From the NCBI GenBank assembly GCA_022539475.1, contig VCMS01000325.1, positions 64,486 to 128,485 of the forward strand: a stretch of 64,000 nucleotides of DNA, given 5' to 3'. The position numbers were made by a program, and so were the translations under genes. The stretch is from Gracilaria domingensis. Taxonomy: Eukaryota; Rhodophyta; Florideophyceae; Gracilariales; Gracilariaceae. Below the pieces are notes generated by a model, which saw only the letters and a program-made list of their open reading frames with translations, was not told where the DNA came from and searched no databases. Each line of letters opens with the position of its first letter. Position 1 is the first letter of the stretch. Shown here piece by piece: positions 11,041 through 23,066 of this stretch.

Positions 11041-12141
11041 ACTAACTGAGACATACATGTCTTGCAGAATGACCAAAAGAAGTATGATGTAATGCGAGTA
11101 AGTTCAGATCACTAATTAAAACGGCAAGTACTGTTCTTATATTTTCAGTATAATTTCTTTTTTCATACAACTATGGATGCGCCTCATATTAAACTCTAGA
11201 AAATAGAATTAGTTCCACGAATGGCGTATCTTTGAGCTGAAAAACAGCTGATTATTATTGTACTAAAACGCGTACTAGAAAAAAGATGTACATGTTGATA
11301 AGATGAATTAATTTTATTTATGAGAAGAATGCTTCATGTTCATATTGTGTACAAATATATATATTTTTGGTTTTGAATTACGTTGGTATATTTGAATTGT
11401 ACTCGTATTTTACTTGAGGTTGATAAATGTATAAACTTTAGTTGATGGAAATGCATTTTTTTGCAGTCAGTGGCAAATTGGGTTTTCAGAGCCTTCGGAA
11501 AGCAGTAGTGTAATGAAAAAGCTTTAGTTTGTTAATTTTAATATTTGTTAACAGAAACCCAATTTGTTTACAACGTTTTGTCCTGAATGGGTTATTTTCA
11601 AAAATTTTATTTCTTCAAATAGCAAAAAGAATCACTAACTGGTTTTTGGTGCAAATATTTCAGTTGTCTCACGTTTGTAAAATTAAAATGAAAAGAGTTT
11701 AGAAACTACGTTATTTAGGTTTTTTGAAAAGAATAAAAGTAGTATTCTTTTTTTAAGTTATAGGGAAAATGCGTTTTGGTGGTCAACTTAATATACAGCT
11801 GTAAAAGGGCGTGAGAGACTTTGGGATCAGATACGTTGATATATCTATATTTGTTCAGTTGCAAAAGTTTTTTTAGTAGAGTGGTAAGGTTGTGACTATG
11901 ACAGCCATGCGTGGTTTGACAGTGGACAAGAATTCAAATCATGGTAGAACTTAGACACGTGTGTAGATTGCTGCAACATCGCAAGAAGACGCGCCGCGGC
12001 TTACAGCGCACCGCAACCGCCCGCCGCCGGCTCACCGCCACAATTATGGTTATAGTTCATGTTTGCACGAGAGGAGTGGGTAAGGCTTTTCCTTGGTCTC
12101 AGAAGTGACCGCAAAATTGCTTTTGTGATTCGTTCATGATA
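11041..12141. other. AT-rich intergenic stretch
   Basis: The stretch is AT-rich with poly-T runs and no convincing coding frame. It holds neither an RNA gene nor a repeat I recognise, and separates the satellite from the RING-finger ORF. Confidence 0.5.
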
Positions 12142-12504
12142 ATGAAACACCCTCGGGAATGTTTGATTTGTCAACAAGATCTTGAAGGCGATGTAACAGC
12201 GCTGTATTGTGGACATGTGTAGTGTTCGGATTGTTTGGCGAAGTGGATGACTGCAAAGTTTGATGTTGAAAACACGACATGTCCAATGTGTCGCAAACCT
12301 ATTTCGGATAAGAACAAAAAGAACAAGGTATATTGTGACTACAAAAACTGCTACCAGGCAAATGACACTGTTGGACTATCTAGAAGAGAATTAAAAAGGC
12401 GGAACAAAAGAAAGAAGAAAAACAGAAAGCGTAAGGAGCAAAGAGAGAAAGCAGCTGAAGCATCTGCAGCTGAAGCAGCTGCGAAGGAAAAAGAAGACTG
12501 CTGA
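12142..12504 (+). pseudogene. RING-HC finger protein with in-frame TAG
   Basis: From the ATG at 12142 the frame reads MKHPRECLICQQ..., and after one TAG at 12220-12222 continues to 12504. Ignoring that stop, the cysteines and histidine form a C3HC4 RING: C-x2-C, then C-G-H-V-(stop)-C-S-D-C, then CPMC. The stop occupies the position between His and Cys that usually holds an aromatic residue. RING domains recruit E2 enzymes for ubiquitin transfer. The tail is extremely Lys/Arg-rich and then Ala/Glu-rich. The simplest reading is a nonsense-mutated gene; sequence error or readthrough are alternatives. Confidence 0.75.
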
Positions 12505-13272
12505 CTGAGGTGTTTACCGCAGCATTGTGGTATCCGTTGGAGCTCGATGCCTCTGATGTGTTGGCAGCAGCAGCAAGCTTGAAGCGCACTTAATCTCAAA
12601 CGGCTCGACATTACTTCGCTTAACGCAGACCAATTGAGATCTTCCCGATGTTTTTGCGGTTCAGAATTCCAATAACATTCCATGATACGGTAAAGCATTT
12701 CGTCCTCAAATCCAGCCCCTCTGATGCCAACATTCTTCCCCCGATCTCACGTATGTGCTCTAGAACAGCCAGAGACGTATGCTTCGTAGTATTCGCGGCT
12801 AGTCGCTCTAGAAAGGTGATTGGGAACTTACTGCTTCTGCTGCGTTCGAAACGACGTCAAATATGCCACCCAACGCCTCCGATTCAGCGTCATCTAGTTC
12901 CTTTTGACTCCCTGAGGTTGCGCGAATCATTTGCCCATGTATGTATGACATAGCATCTGCGGTACGTTCCAGAGGTACTACTGGATGACCACCCTGACAC
13001 AGGTAGCGTAACGCCGCGGCAGCATGCGTTGGCGATCCATTCTTCAGAGAGGTGTTCCTCAAAAGCAAAAGAAAGCTCTCAAGAGCCTCCCGAACTGCTG
13101 CTCCTACATCTCCTGTCGCGTAGGCATTCCTCATGGATGCATCCCATAAATCACAGAAGGTATAATACGCGCGGAGAATCTCGAGAGTCGAAATGGCGCC
13201 TTTGATGCCGCGGCTGGCGTGTGCTGCGTGCAGTTGGCAACTCCGCTCCCTGTTGGAAGGTAAGCTTGCCAA
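12351..13272 (-). CDS. Unrecognised helical protein fragment, possibly with an intron
   Basis: A 154-codon minus-strand frame (13272-12808; no ATG at its 5' edge) has the look of real helical protein, for example REALESFLLLLRN and AAAALRYLCQGG, suggestive of a HEAT/importin-type helical repeat. It is followed by a GTAAGT donor near 12832 and a possible TAG acceptor about 65 bp on. Another frame then runs from 12698 and contains ALSEVMSSRLRLSALQ. I cannot assign a family; the intron and the joining of the two frames are inference. Confidence 0.3.
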
Positions 13273-13383
13273 GCAGTCCCGGCACCTTCTCGCTGGTGCC
13301 GTGGCCCCACGCCGCCCTCATTCTGCCCAACTTACGCGCCCTCCCCGCTGCGGCCGACTCGTTTCCCCTCTTCCGCAGCCAAA

Positions 13384-16072
13384 ATGTCGGCCTACTTCGA
13401 CTTGGTAGCTCCCGGTCTCACAGTGTTATCCAAGCTTGAAACAACCGTCAACGAGTGGTACAACCTTGGCGACATCAAGGAAGACAAGAAACGACAACTT
13501 GCTGATCTCAAACGCCTGTACAAAACCGTTACCAACATTCTTCGTCGGAGTACGTCACCCACCCGGACATTGTCACGCTCGAGCTACTCAGCTTTCACAT
13601 GGAAACATTTGCGGATGACGTCGAACAACTCGAATCATGGAGCGAGCCCATCAACACCGCGAAGCGCTTCAAACGTGTTCGCCGCATGAAGGACGTTCTT
13701 GATGGTTGCCAGACGCGCCTCGAAACCTTTGTCGACTTCCTGCTGAACATAATCTCACCCATGCTGCCGACTGAACTTTCTAAGCCAGATCAGTACATCA
13801 GCCGCAACACCGTTCCGCCAAATCCACCAAGACTCATACTGACCTACGACACACCCGGTACTAACGAATGCAAGCATAAGACCGCCGTACTAGGAAAGTG
13901 AAGCGCGTCGTGGAGCGACGGCGTTGGCAAGACGTGTGCTTTGCGAGGTCTAGCAACGCATAGCGAAGTGAGGAGCAGCTTTCCTGGAGAAGTGTTGTAC
14001 ATACAGCTTGGCAACGACGCTACCATTCAAAGCATTATCTCAGCAATCTCGGCTAACGTGCGCAAGACGGGCGGGAAACAAATGGCCGACAAGATAAAGG
14101 GGATGAAATCGTTGAGCGACGCTGCCGACCTCGCCTCGAACTGGTTTCACGCCCATACTTGTCTCTTTCTCGTGGATGATATCTGGAAAGTGAACGGGAT
14201 AGATAGCTGTGTGCTCAAGATTCTGGGCAGAATGGTAAACGAAAGGAGTCGATTGGTGTATACCACAAGAGATGAACGATTCCTAGGTGACGAGGAGTGT
14301 GTCATGTTTGAGAGGAATGAGGTGAACGGCACTCGGTCACGCCAAATGTTGATGAATCATGCGAGATCCGAAGAGCCGAGTGCTCTCGATGAGAGTGTCT
14401 TCGATGAGAACAACCGGAAAGCATTCGAATCCATCTTAGATATGTGCGACGGCGTTCCTCTGGCACATGGTATTGCTGGAAGTGCGGTGCGGACAATCTC
14501 CCGTGCTTTGCGCGTTGAGCGAAAGCAAGACTCCTGGTCACAGTTTTACACCGAGACAATGGCTAAACGAGGGAAGATAATGGATAAAATGTCCAATATC
14601 GTGGATACTTCGCTTGAGGTTTTGGACAGAAACAACAAGAAAGCAGTGTATGCGGAGCGCTTTCGGTACTTGTGCGTTCTTCAGAAGCAGCAAAAGGTTT
14701 CCGTGCGAATGCTCCAACGGCTGTGGAGTATGGGGACCTTGGCGGATGCTGAGAAAGTTGTGGACAGGTTTCGAGAAGTGTCCATTGCGCAAAAATGGGT
14801 GGAAGGAAATCTGGTGTTCTTGCAGCTACATGATTTGGTTTTCGATATATCAGTTTTGATGGCAGAAGGTCGTCAGAGACGCAGAATCTTTCAAAACCTT
14901 GTTCACAGCTACATTCCAGATGGTCGCTGTGGAGACCCGTCGTTCGAATGGTGGGAGATTGAAGAAGACGGGTACTTTTACGACAACGTGTGTAGACTTC
15001 TTCGGGAGGGCGGGCTTGCGTTCCTGCTGATTCGGCTGCTGTCCAGGCCGCAATGGATTGCAAAACGTCTCGTAAGCAGCGGGATCTACGCCGTTGAGCA
15101 GGACTTGGGGCATGGCATAGCGATTGCGAACGAGAGCAGGCACGGCTATTCGGATCACAGGGACCATCTGGTCATGGTCGGCAGAGCTGCGCGGATGGGC
15201 TCCACCGCAGTGGCTTCCAACCCTCGTGAAGTTTGGTTTCAACTGCACGGACGTCTGCTGCGGCACGCGGTAATGTGCCAGCAGACCAAAACGTTTGTAA
15301 TGGAAATTGAGAAGTGTGCGCCGCGACCGTGGGTGCAAGCTTCTTTGAGGATTTTGCAACTTCCGGGTGCTCTGCTTGAAATCATACGCAGCCCGGGCAC
15401 GCCACATTGCGTGGCCATAGAGCGAGATGGAATTTGGTTCTCATGGGGACCAGCAGCTGACGCCGACGTGTGTCGGCCACCAAGGAGACATTACCTGCGT
15501 TGCACTGAGCGCGGACGGCGGGCGCATTGTGTCGGGGTCTAGAGACAGGACGGTGCGTGTGTGGGACGCGAGTAGCGGCAACCAGCTGACGCCGCCGTGT
15601 GTCGGTCACACTGACGAGGTTTCCTGCGTTGCGGTGAGTGCGAACGGCGGGCGCATTGTGTCGGGGTCTTGGGACAGAACGGTGCGTGTGGGACGCAAGA
15701 AGCGGCAAGCAGCTGACGCCACCGTGTTTTGGTCACTTTTCATCGGTCAAGTGCGTTGCGGTGAGTGCGTGCGGCGGGCGCATAGCAGCCGGCTATGCCG
15801 ACAGGAGGGTGTGCGCGTGGGACGTTGATTCGGGGAAAGAATGCGAGCCAACTCCGGAAGAGTATTCGCTGCTCGACAGGTCGCGTCTTACGAGTGATCT
15901 GTGGTACTGCGACGATGAGCAAGTACGCGGAGTTGACGAGCACGGCGACGCTGTTGTGCTGGCGACATGCGACATACCGGTGGGCAATGTTGGCGGTACG
16001 GATGTGTACTTCTCTGAGCGATTTGCCAGTTGTTGTAGGATAGTTCGACGGGCGGAGCCGTCGCGGCAGTGA
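13384..16072 (+). pseudogene. NB-ARC / WD40 STAND ATPase, multiply interrupted
   Basis: The N-terminal part starts MSAYFDLVAPGLTVLSKLET at 13384, shifts frame near 13548, continues to a TGA at 13899-13901, then in the same frame enters a nucleotide-binding domain. That domain has P-loop GVGKTCAL (about 13920-13943), Walker B CLFLVDDIW (about 14160), sensor YTTRDER (about 14260) and a CDGVPLA motif (about 14445). A frameshift near 15450 leads into WD40 repeats (GRIVSGSRDRTVRVWDASSG, then a second and third copy), with another two-base shift near 15690. NB-ARC/WD40 proteins are oligomerising switches of the APAF1/NLR type, often in immunity or cell death. As given, three frameshifts and one stop inactivate it. 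Confidence 0.85.
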
Positions 16073-16194
16073 AGCGGCAAGCACCGCGAGGACTGCGATC
16101 TCCAAGCCCCGGAGCTCGCCGCGGAGATGTCGCGTTTGCACCGCTGTGCCAATCGTGGCTGCCGTGCATTATCGAGCAGGACCAAGCTTGATAT

Positions 16195-16809
16195 CTAGCG
16201 GGGCACTTGGACGGGACGTAAAAATTGGGAATTCCGTTTACTTTGTTGGACCACGAGGGCCAACTTGCTTCTCAAGAGCCCAGAAAGCCCAGCATGCGTT
16301 TTCTGGCTCTCCGTTGGAGATATGGGAGATGCCAGCGTTTCCTTGATAACGCCTAAGACAATGCCAGTGTTAACGGAACGCTCATGAACTTCGTCGATAA
16401 TCACATGCGAATAACGCCTCTTCAACGCTGAGAACCCGTCGGTAAGCGTTTCACGTAGGAGAACTTCGTCGGTCACATAGCGTATTCTTGTCGCTGTTCG
16501 ACTTGACTTATTTTCGAAGCGAACAGCATACCCGACAGTGTCTCCTAGAATTGATCTGCGCTCTTCGGCCACACGAGTAGCGCCTGTTATAGCGGCAACA
16601 CGACGAGGTTGGGTTACAAGCACAGATGAACCGGGTGAGTTGTCGAGTATAATTTGAGGGAGTTGAGTAGTTTTACCGGAACCGGTTTCCGAGACCAGAA
16701 TTGGGACATCGTTCGCAGCAAGAGCGGAGAGAATCTCTTGGGACTTCTGTAACGCAGGAAGATTTAGATCTTTCTCGAAAACATTCTTTGCCGCTCGTTT
16801 TCTTTTCAT
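16195..16809 (-). pseudogene. DEAH-box RNA helicase, N-terminal fragment
   Basis: The frame starts MKRKRAAKNVFEKDLNLPAL and contains motif I SETGSGKTTQLPQ, motif Ia TQPRRVAAI, GYAVRFE, TDEVLLRE and motif II DEVHER, all typical of spliceosomal or ribosomal DEAH helicases. Homology stops near 16250 where the SAT motif is expected (KLALVV...), so only RecA domain 1 remains (about 200 of 700 or more residues). Upstream of the start lies an 89-bp tandem duplication. Such helicases remodel RNP using ATP; this fragment cannot. Confidence 0.85.
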
Positions 16810-16846
16810 TCTGAAGGATGAGATGCTTTATTTCGGGAATGAACAA

Positions 16847-17024
16847 GTGCTGACGGCGCGGCAGCGTTTTGCACCAAGAACTCGGAGTAATACTACGATG
16901 GTATGTATCATAGCATGTCCTATTAGCCGAAGGCAGTGCTGACGGCGCGGCAGCGTTTTGCACCAAGAACTCGGAGTAATTCTACGATGGTATGTATCAT
17001 AGCATGTCCTATTAGCCGAAGGCA
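16847..17024. repeat. 89-bp direct tandem duplication
   Basis: The unit starting GTGCTGACGGCGCGGCAGCG occurs at 16847 and again at 16936 with essentially one mismatch. It lies just upstream of the DEAH fragment, so the duplication would affect its promoter region. Confidence 0.9.
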
Positions 17025-17973
17025 AATTTGGCGTAAAGGCAAATTTGCCTTCTGACTTCAGAAAGAAACGTTCCACGGCGTGCAGTCATGTGTGTCCATG
17101 GTTTCCTCTTAACAGACTGCATCGTGGACCTTTGTTACTTTCGAACCCCGTGACGCATCGTATCTGCTGCTCTACTAGAATCTGTAGTTTTCGATGTGAC
17201 AGGGCAAGTGTTGTTAATACGAAGGTAGAGGGCTACAGTAACTTTTGCGGGCCAAGACCTTCCAGTGCTTTTATTTCATCCTTTGCTTATCAACCAAGGA
17301 ATGCCATCGTCTGAGAGCTGCTTCCTTCCATTTAAGTTTTTGAAAGAAAGAAGACCATCACCTCCGTCTCTAAGCTTTTGTTTCTATCTATCTCTTCTTG
17401 TAAGAGCATCAGGAAACGACATATTGCAAGGATACAAAGCTGGAAGATGTCCACCCTTGTCACCCAAAGATTGCAAGTGGAACAATGGACGGGCGTCCAT
17501 GTGCACAACAGAACGGATTGTCACACTTGGCCAAGGCGCGTATGACATTCTCGCTTTGCTCATGAGACAAGCGATCTCCGAACCTCACTGCCTTGTGACA
17601 AGCGGCACTGGCGCCAGTCCGGCGAACAAATTCAGGAATGGCCCCTGCTACAACTCCGTGATCATTATGGCGAACGCAACGCCTGTTTCGCTAACGCGCA
17701 ATGTGGTTTAACGAAGCCAGAATCTACTGACTGCTGTGCACGAAAGGGGTGCCACAATCTGCGGCGTCCCGTAAACACAACATGGTTCTGGGAAACAATG
17801 GGCCGAGAAATCGTTGGCATCATAAACCGTTACGATGGACAACACCGAGCGGCTCTGTCGCTCATATTAACCATCGCTGCTTTCTAAAGCAACGGTTTCC
17901 ACATTTCTGCGTTTGCTGCTTTCTCTCAACGAGACACAACACGTAAGGTGCATGTCGTTCCTTTACCAATACG
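17025..17973. other. Intergenic region, no gene recognised
   Basis: A 148-codon plus-strand frame (17265-17711) has no recognisable domain and low-complexity codon use. I see no RNA gene or repeat. This may contain the promoter of the AIG1-type gene starting at 17974. Confidence 0.4.
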
Positions 17974-19884
17974 ATGCCGTTCGTCGAGTTGGTAAGCGGA
18001 ATCGAATTCATTGCAAGCTGTATCGCTATTGCTCAAGCTCTTGGTATCAAGGCCACTCAACAAGAGAAGCATCTACAACAACTAGAAGAACTTGTTAATG
18101 AGACTCAGGATAATCTTGACGAGGTCAGAGAAGAAATAAATCGCCAATGCTCCCATCTAAGGAACCAGATCACTGTGGCAGCAGTAATTGAAGTTCGCTC
18201 TCGTCTAGGCGACCTCAATATTCCGAACGAGGAACTTGAACTTCTCATCAAGCTTCTTTTTTTGTTGAAGTCCCAAGCCGGGAATATCGCCTTTGCTATA
18301 GTTGTTAAGTACCCTCGTTCGAGAAAAGCAGGTACAGTCGGCATCGCTGGGATTACTGCGGAGAGAATTGAAGATCTGGTTCGAAGGATTGACCTCTTCT
18401 ATCTCGCACTACAGCATGTGAAAACGGAAAAGAGTACTTTTGTGAATGTTAGGATACGTGGAAAGCATGACTCGATGTTGGAGAGTTCGTGCTCGGCCTT
18501 GGTTTATTCTATTGCTACCATGGTGTGTGGTCTGTCTCGAAATACAGAGTTCGAAAACAGAATGACTTGCGCCATCCAACCTAACGGAGTGAAGACGTTT
18601 GTTCTTCTCAAGCCCCGAGAGCACGCGTACGAGGAGGAATCAGAATACGATTGACTTCGTCGTGTATATATAATTGGGGACACAAGAAGTAGGAAGTCTA
18701 CTGTTGGCAACGCGCTACTAAATTCAAACTCGTTTCTGGTTTCGAAAGGCTTGACAGGAACAATGAACATAGAGCGCGGGGAGCGAGTCGAACAGAAAAG
18801 TGGAGAGCTGTGGCGTATAGACGTATTTGACACGCCTGGTCTCAACGATGGAGACAATTTAGACGTCTGGTACCAAGCTGCAATTGAAGATCACATCCAG
18901 ATAATGCAACAAGCAAGCACTCTTGTCATGACAGTTTCCATTGGTGAGGGAATTAAAGGTAATGTGCACAACACTCTTGATAGCTACAGGGAATTGTTTG
19001 GTGAATCGATGGCATCCATGTTGATTTTGATATTGACAGAGAGCGAGTCCGCCGACGAAGAGGAGCTTGAAGAGCTGAAGGAAGACAATCGATCGAGATG
19101 GATTCAGTTTGATAGTCGCTTACAAGAAAGAAATGTATACTGTGTGAGCCTAAGAGATCTGCGAGAAAGTGGTGATTCTGCTTCGCACAAGGTCTTGGAG
19201 GGAATTGTGGATCGATGCAAAGGAATGCCCTTACAGCTTATACAATCGCTAGTAGAAAAGAGGAATGAACTGAAAGAGGCTATATCCGACGCACGAAAAG
19301 GTCTGGAGGTGCAGGTAGAAGAGCTCGTTAATAACGGATGGCAAACGTACGAACATCTGGCCGGAGTATATGCCAGTTCTTCTAAGTACACAAAACTGAC
19401 AATGTCCAGTGATGGGTGGTTTGATGGAATGGTGATGAAGAAAACTTCCATGGCAAGAAGACTGTTGGCCTATGGGACGATTGGAATTGTCAACAGGATA
19501 CAAAAGACTGCCATACAGGTGCAATGTCTGGGTAAAATGGCCTCCGAAGTTTGGGGTGAGTTCTTGCAAGAGAAAAACTCCAGTCGATACAACCAGAGTT
19601 TGATGGCGGAACTTGGAGATCGTATATACAACAAAGGACTGGCTGTGGTTGTACAAGATCTCGGATTTCATCGCATTCTGACGCTTAACGTACATCGTTA
19701 CTCTGTTACTATATTCCATCCAACGAGCTATGTGAAGGTGGAATTAATAGATCTTCTCCAGGCGGTTGTGGACGGAGAAGCTCGCGACCTTCGGCAGGAG
19801 GTAATCGATGAATTGATGGAGAAGGCTATATCTGCTCCGGTACGTATTCCTCGAGGGCTCAGCAGGTTTAGTTCTCGTAGGTGA
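17974..19884 (+). pseudogene. AIG1/GIMAP-like GTPase with in-frame TGA
   Basis: An ATG-initiated frame (MPFVELVSGIEFIASCIAIA) runs 226 codons to a TGA at 18652-18654. The same frame continues uninterrupted to 19884. After the stop comes the G1 loop IIGDTRSRKSTVGNALLNS, whose GK glycine is replaced by Arg (AGG), then switch II FDTPGLNDGDNL, then a long helical C-terminal region of AIG1 type. The first part is a predicted coiled coil (QQLEELVNETQDNLDEVREE). AIG1/IAN GTPases are membrane-associated scaffolds tied to immunity and survival. The TGA is followed by C, and the Arg in G1 should weaken GTP binding. A pseudogene with one stop is most likely; readthrough or two separate proteins are possible. 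Confidence 0.75.
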
Positions 19885-20417
19885 AGATGTTGAGCCACAG
19901 TCTTCTAGAGAGAGCATCGCTCAGATGAACTGAAGCCATCGCTGTGCTGATCGGTGGATGGTGGCGAAAGATGTAACGCATAATATGTTGTAGTGTTAGT
20001 GGGGCGGAGATGTTTGACTCGTTGTACATTGCTCACTCGTTGAGGATACGCCAACTAGAATAAGTCACATTCTAAAGTTTTTGTAGGATATGTATCAAGC
20101 TTGACGGCCATTATGTGGTCTGTAACGGTGACATATCGACAACGTCACCCTTATAGCGGCGTTTCGGAACATGCGCTTTTCTTTTTCTCGTACCCTTTGG
20201 CTGCTGGAGTCGGCAGTCAGTCTGATACTAGAAACGGAATGGCGGAGATGAGAAGGCGGAACTGCACAAAGCGCCAAGGGCATGATGCAGTGGAAATGAA
20301 ACTGTAGCTATACGTTGTGAGTATGCGGGTTTATACATGATATACAGCGAAAAGGTGTACAAGGAATCCAAAAACGAAAGGAGTATAGTATGATAATATG
20401 ATAATATCATAAGCCAT
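19885..20417. other. Intergenic region
   Basis: No gene is recognised. A short TATGATAATATGATAATATC repeat lies near 20388-20410. The 3' end of the HIBCH-like gene enters from the right. Confidence 0.4.
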
Positions 20418-21592
20418 CTAAGATATAACCGTTACATGGAACGCAGAAATCCACACGGCGGAAAAGTCAGCAGTTAGGAAGTGGTATGCATGAGCGTCAG
20501 ATATCTCGGAACACGAAGCTGGTGACCATTGTGGTTTCTTACTTTTCGATATTAATGCAGCATGGACACCCCTTATGAAGTCCTCTCGTCTCTAGTTAAA
20601 CGAATTGACAACCTAAATTCCATTTTAATGCATCCATCCAGTTCCATGCGTGATCCTCGTTTCAGGGATTCGAATGATATTTTTAGCGACATTGGGCTTT
20701 GCCTTTGTATTGCCTGTAGGCAATTCGTAGCAAAGGTTCCATGCCTGCTATCGGCCTCTAAACTGGTCTCCCTGAGTTTATGGACGATATCTTCGACAGA
20801 AGGAAGACCAAACAATTCTTTAACTGTTGAGAAGAGCCATGCGTTTTCTGTCGATGGTACCTCAGTTTTACAAAATCTTCGCAAAAGCGATTCAATGTCG
20901 TCCTTGGAACGAATACGCGTTTCATGAAATGATTCAAGAAGCGAGAAGATCGACTTCTGAGGCACATAATGAGTAGCGATTCCGGCATGTAGAACCTGCT
21001 TTCCCCTTAATTGTGCTCCTGTGAGAGTGATGTATAAGCCTAAACCAGGGATTAACCTTGAAAGAAAGTGTGAAGCTCCAACGTCAGGATGAAACCCAAT
21101 CGCAGCCTCGGGCATGGCGAAAACCGTGTTCTCTGTCGCGACGCGGAATCGCCCGTGGACAGATAATCCGAGGCCACCGCCCATGACAATGCCGTCGAGA
21201 ATCGAAACAATATCTGGTGTTTGGATACATCCAAGCAACGAATTAAGGCGATATTCGCTCTTGAAAAACTCTGCGATTAGATCATATTCGCGCTTTTCCG
21301 CAAGTACACATAATCTACGAATATCACCTCCCGCACAGAAAGCACGACTTGGGCTTGTAGATTTGAGAATGACGCATCGCGTCTCGGAAAGACGCAGTTG
21401 ATGGATTCGAGCGTATAAAGTCTCACACATGGCCGCATTCAATGCATGAAGAGCTTCTGGACGATTCACACACAGGGTCGTAACACTCTTGTTGTGAAGC
21501 GGCGATTGTTCCAGTATTGACGAGTAGACACAAGGACTTATCAGCTGACCACATCTTGTCAGAGCATGGGTGACGATTATTTCTGCCTCCAT
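20418..21592 (-). pseudogene. 3-hydroxyisobutyryl-CoA hydrolase, frameshift near C-terminus
   Basis: The protein belongs to the crotonase fold. Motifs include RPEALHALNAAM, the oxyanion-hole loops AFCAGGDIR and DGIVMGGGLGLS, and MPEAAIGFHPDVGASHFLSR, the pattern of HIBCH (valine catabolism, mitochondrial; releases 3-hydroxyisobutyrate from its CoA ester). The first ATG in frame is at 21592 (MEAEIIVTHAL). The frame runs to a stop at 20573, but the conserved C-terminal segment (DFIRGVHAAL then KKPQWSP) continues in another frame to about 20418. The shift is at 20581-20590 and looks like a two-base AG duplication (GAGAGGAC). With that exception the gene is complete. Confidence 0.88.
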
Positions 21593-22422
21593 TTCCTCTC
21601 TATGAGAATTTCGGAACCGATAGGGACATCCGAGCCTTGGAAGAGGATGATTGCCATGCACGAGTAGGGGGAGGGCTATGAATACCCCTGGCGCTGAGAT
21701 CTATCTGTGTCAAAAATTATTGATTCGTTTGCTACTGTTTAGCAGTACGACGGTACCCTTGGTATGTTGCGTTGAGGGCGCATTTTGGCTTCGACAATCT
21801 CACCTGTGTAACCAATTGGCGAGAACCGGGTCTGCTGAGTTTACGACTTTGTCTTCGGCTCCGCGAGAGCGAGGACCACAAACTTTTGATTGGGTATCTG
21901 CTTGGAAGAGGAACTCGCTGTTTCTTTTACCATGATGGGTGATCTAAAAAGTATGTTGCGCAATGCAAAGGCCGCGAAAAAGTAAGAAGATCCTTTGTGC
22001 TGGCGCCATTGGAGAAAAGGGTTACCCTTGGTACCCTTGGTACAGCATCTGACCTTCGAGGGAAGGAGAAAAAAGATTTACAAATCTGTCTCAGAGCGTT
22101 GCGGGATTCTTGTCTCTGGTGGAGCTTTCCCAATTAAAATATGATTCAAGGTATTCGTGCCAGCATTAATATGGAGCACTTGGTGTCGTCGCGTTGTTTC
22201 CGACATCGCCGAAGGGTGCTAGATGCAGGCGAATCCAGCACTCGATTGTTCTAACTGAGTGGCAATACTTAGCTGCCTTTAGACGAGCGGCTAAACTCAG
22301 CCAAGTATTCCACAAAGTTACAATACCAGACGGGAAGTACATGTACAGCGGTCGAGTTTTAGATCGGCACTTCGCCAAACCAAGGGTGTACGATATGTGA
22401 CGGAGTGTGGTCATGAGACACA
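21593..22422. other. Intergenic region with repeated TACCC-N-GGTA motifs
   Basis: No gene is recognised. The motif TACCCTTGGTA occurs at 21754 and twice in tandem at 22022-22043, and ATACCCCTGG at 21682, just upstream of the HIBCH-like gene. Related motifs flank the HACD and ligA genes. Confidence 0.5.
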
Positions 22423-23066
22423 CTAACGTGTTTCAGGAACCAGTTTTTTGCGACGTTGGCGGAGCATATGTAGAAACATGAATGGGCCAAAGTACATGTA
22501 CATCACTAGAACCATTCGATTCCAAATTCCGAAGTCAAATGCAAAGTTGAAACTGTTCGGTAAGGAGATACAATAAAGTCTGTGTGTGTCGATGTAAGAG
22601 AGCGTCAGGTAGTATATAAACCATTCAGCGGCAATACCCAATGGTATAGAACGAGAAAAAGAGAATATCTCATCCAGAGCAAAGCATGAGGAACACTGCG
22701 GACAATGGTGGAAATATAGAACGCGTATCGCACCAGATCAGCTAGAATCCAAGAAACCAGAAGAAGAATCGTAACAATACTATCTTGAATATGATCGACA
22801 CTGTCTACAACAAAGAAAAGCACAACAAAGCGACCAAGACATTGGACAAACGCCGTAGGAACCGTCCCGCCAAGACCCATAATTGCATGAATTACTTCCA
22901 CCCAGGCCAAAGACTGTGCAGTCATCGCGAATGGTGCAGCAGATTCATACATACGATAATAACGTTCTGTCGTCTTTGCTGAAAGAATGAGCCGAGCACA
23001 TGTGACTATCCATAGGCTGAACTGTACAAAATTGTAGGCCAGCAAGTACGAACGCTTCCATGACAT
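22423..23066 (-). pseudogene. 3-hydroxyacyl-CoA dehydratase (HACD/PAS2), one-base frameshift
   Basis: This is a multi-pass membrane protein of very-long-chain fatty-acid elongation in the ER, which dehydrates 3-hydroxyacyl-CoA. From the ATG at 23066 (MSWKRSYLLAYNFVQFSLW) it shows YNFVQFSLW, a WVEVIHAIMGLGGTVPT segment, a Q-x4-R motif, DLVRYAFYI and WMRYSLFLVLY. The catalytic motif Y-P-x-G-x3-E is split: the frame reads LVLYHWVL, while LGIAAEW continues in the next frame to 22423. One missing C near 22640 accounts for this. All else is intact, so it is either a recent pseudogene or a sequence error. Confidence 0.85.

Noticed and set aside
17265-17711. 148-codon plus-strand ORF.
   Set aside because: Composition is not protein-like and no motif is recognised; such a frame is expected by chance.
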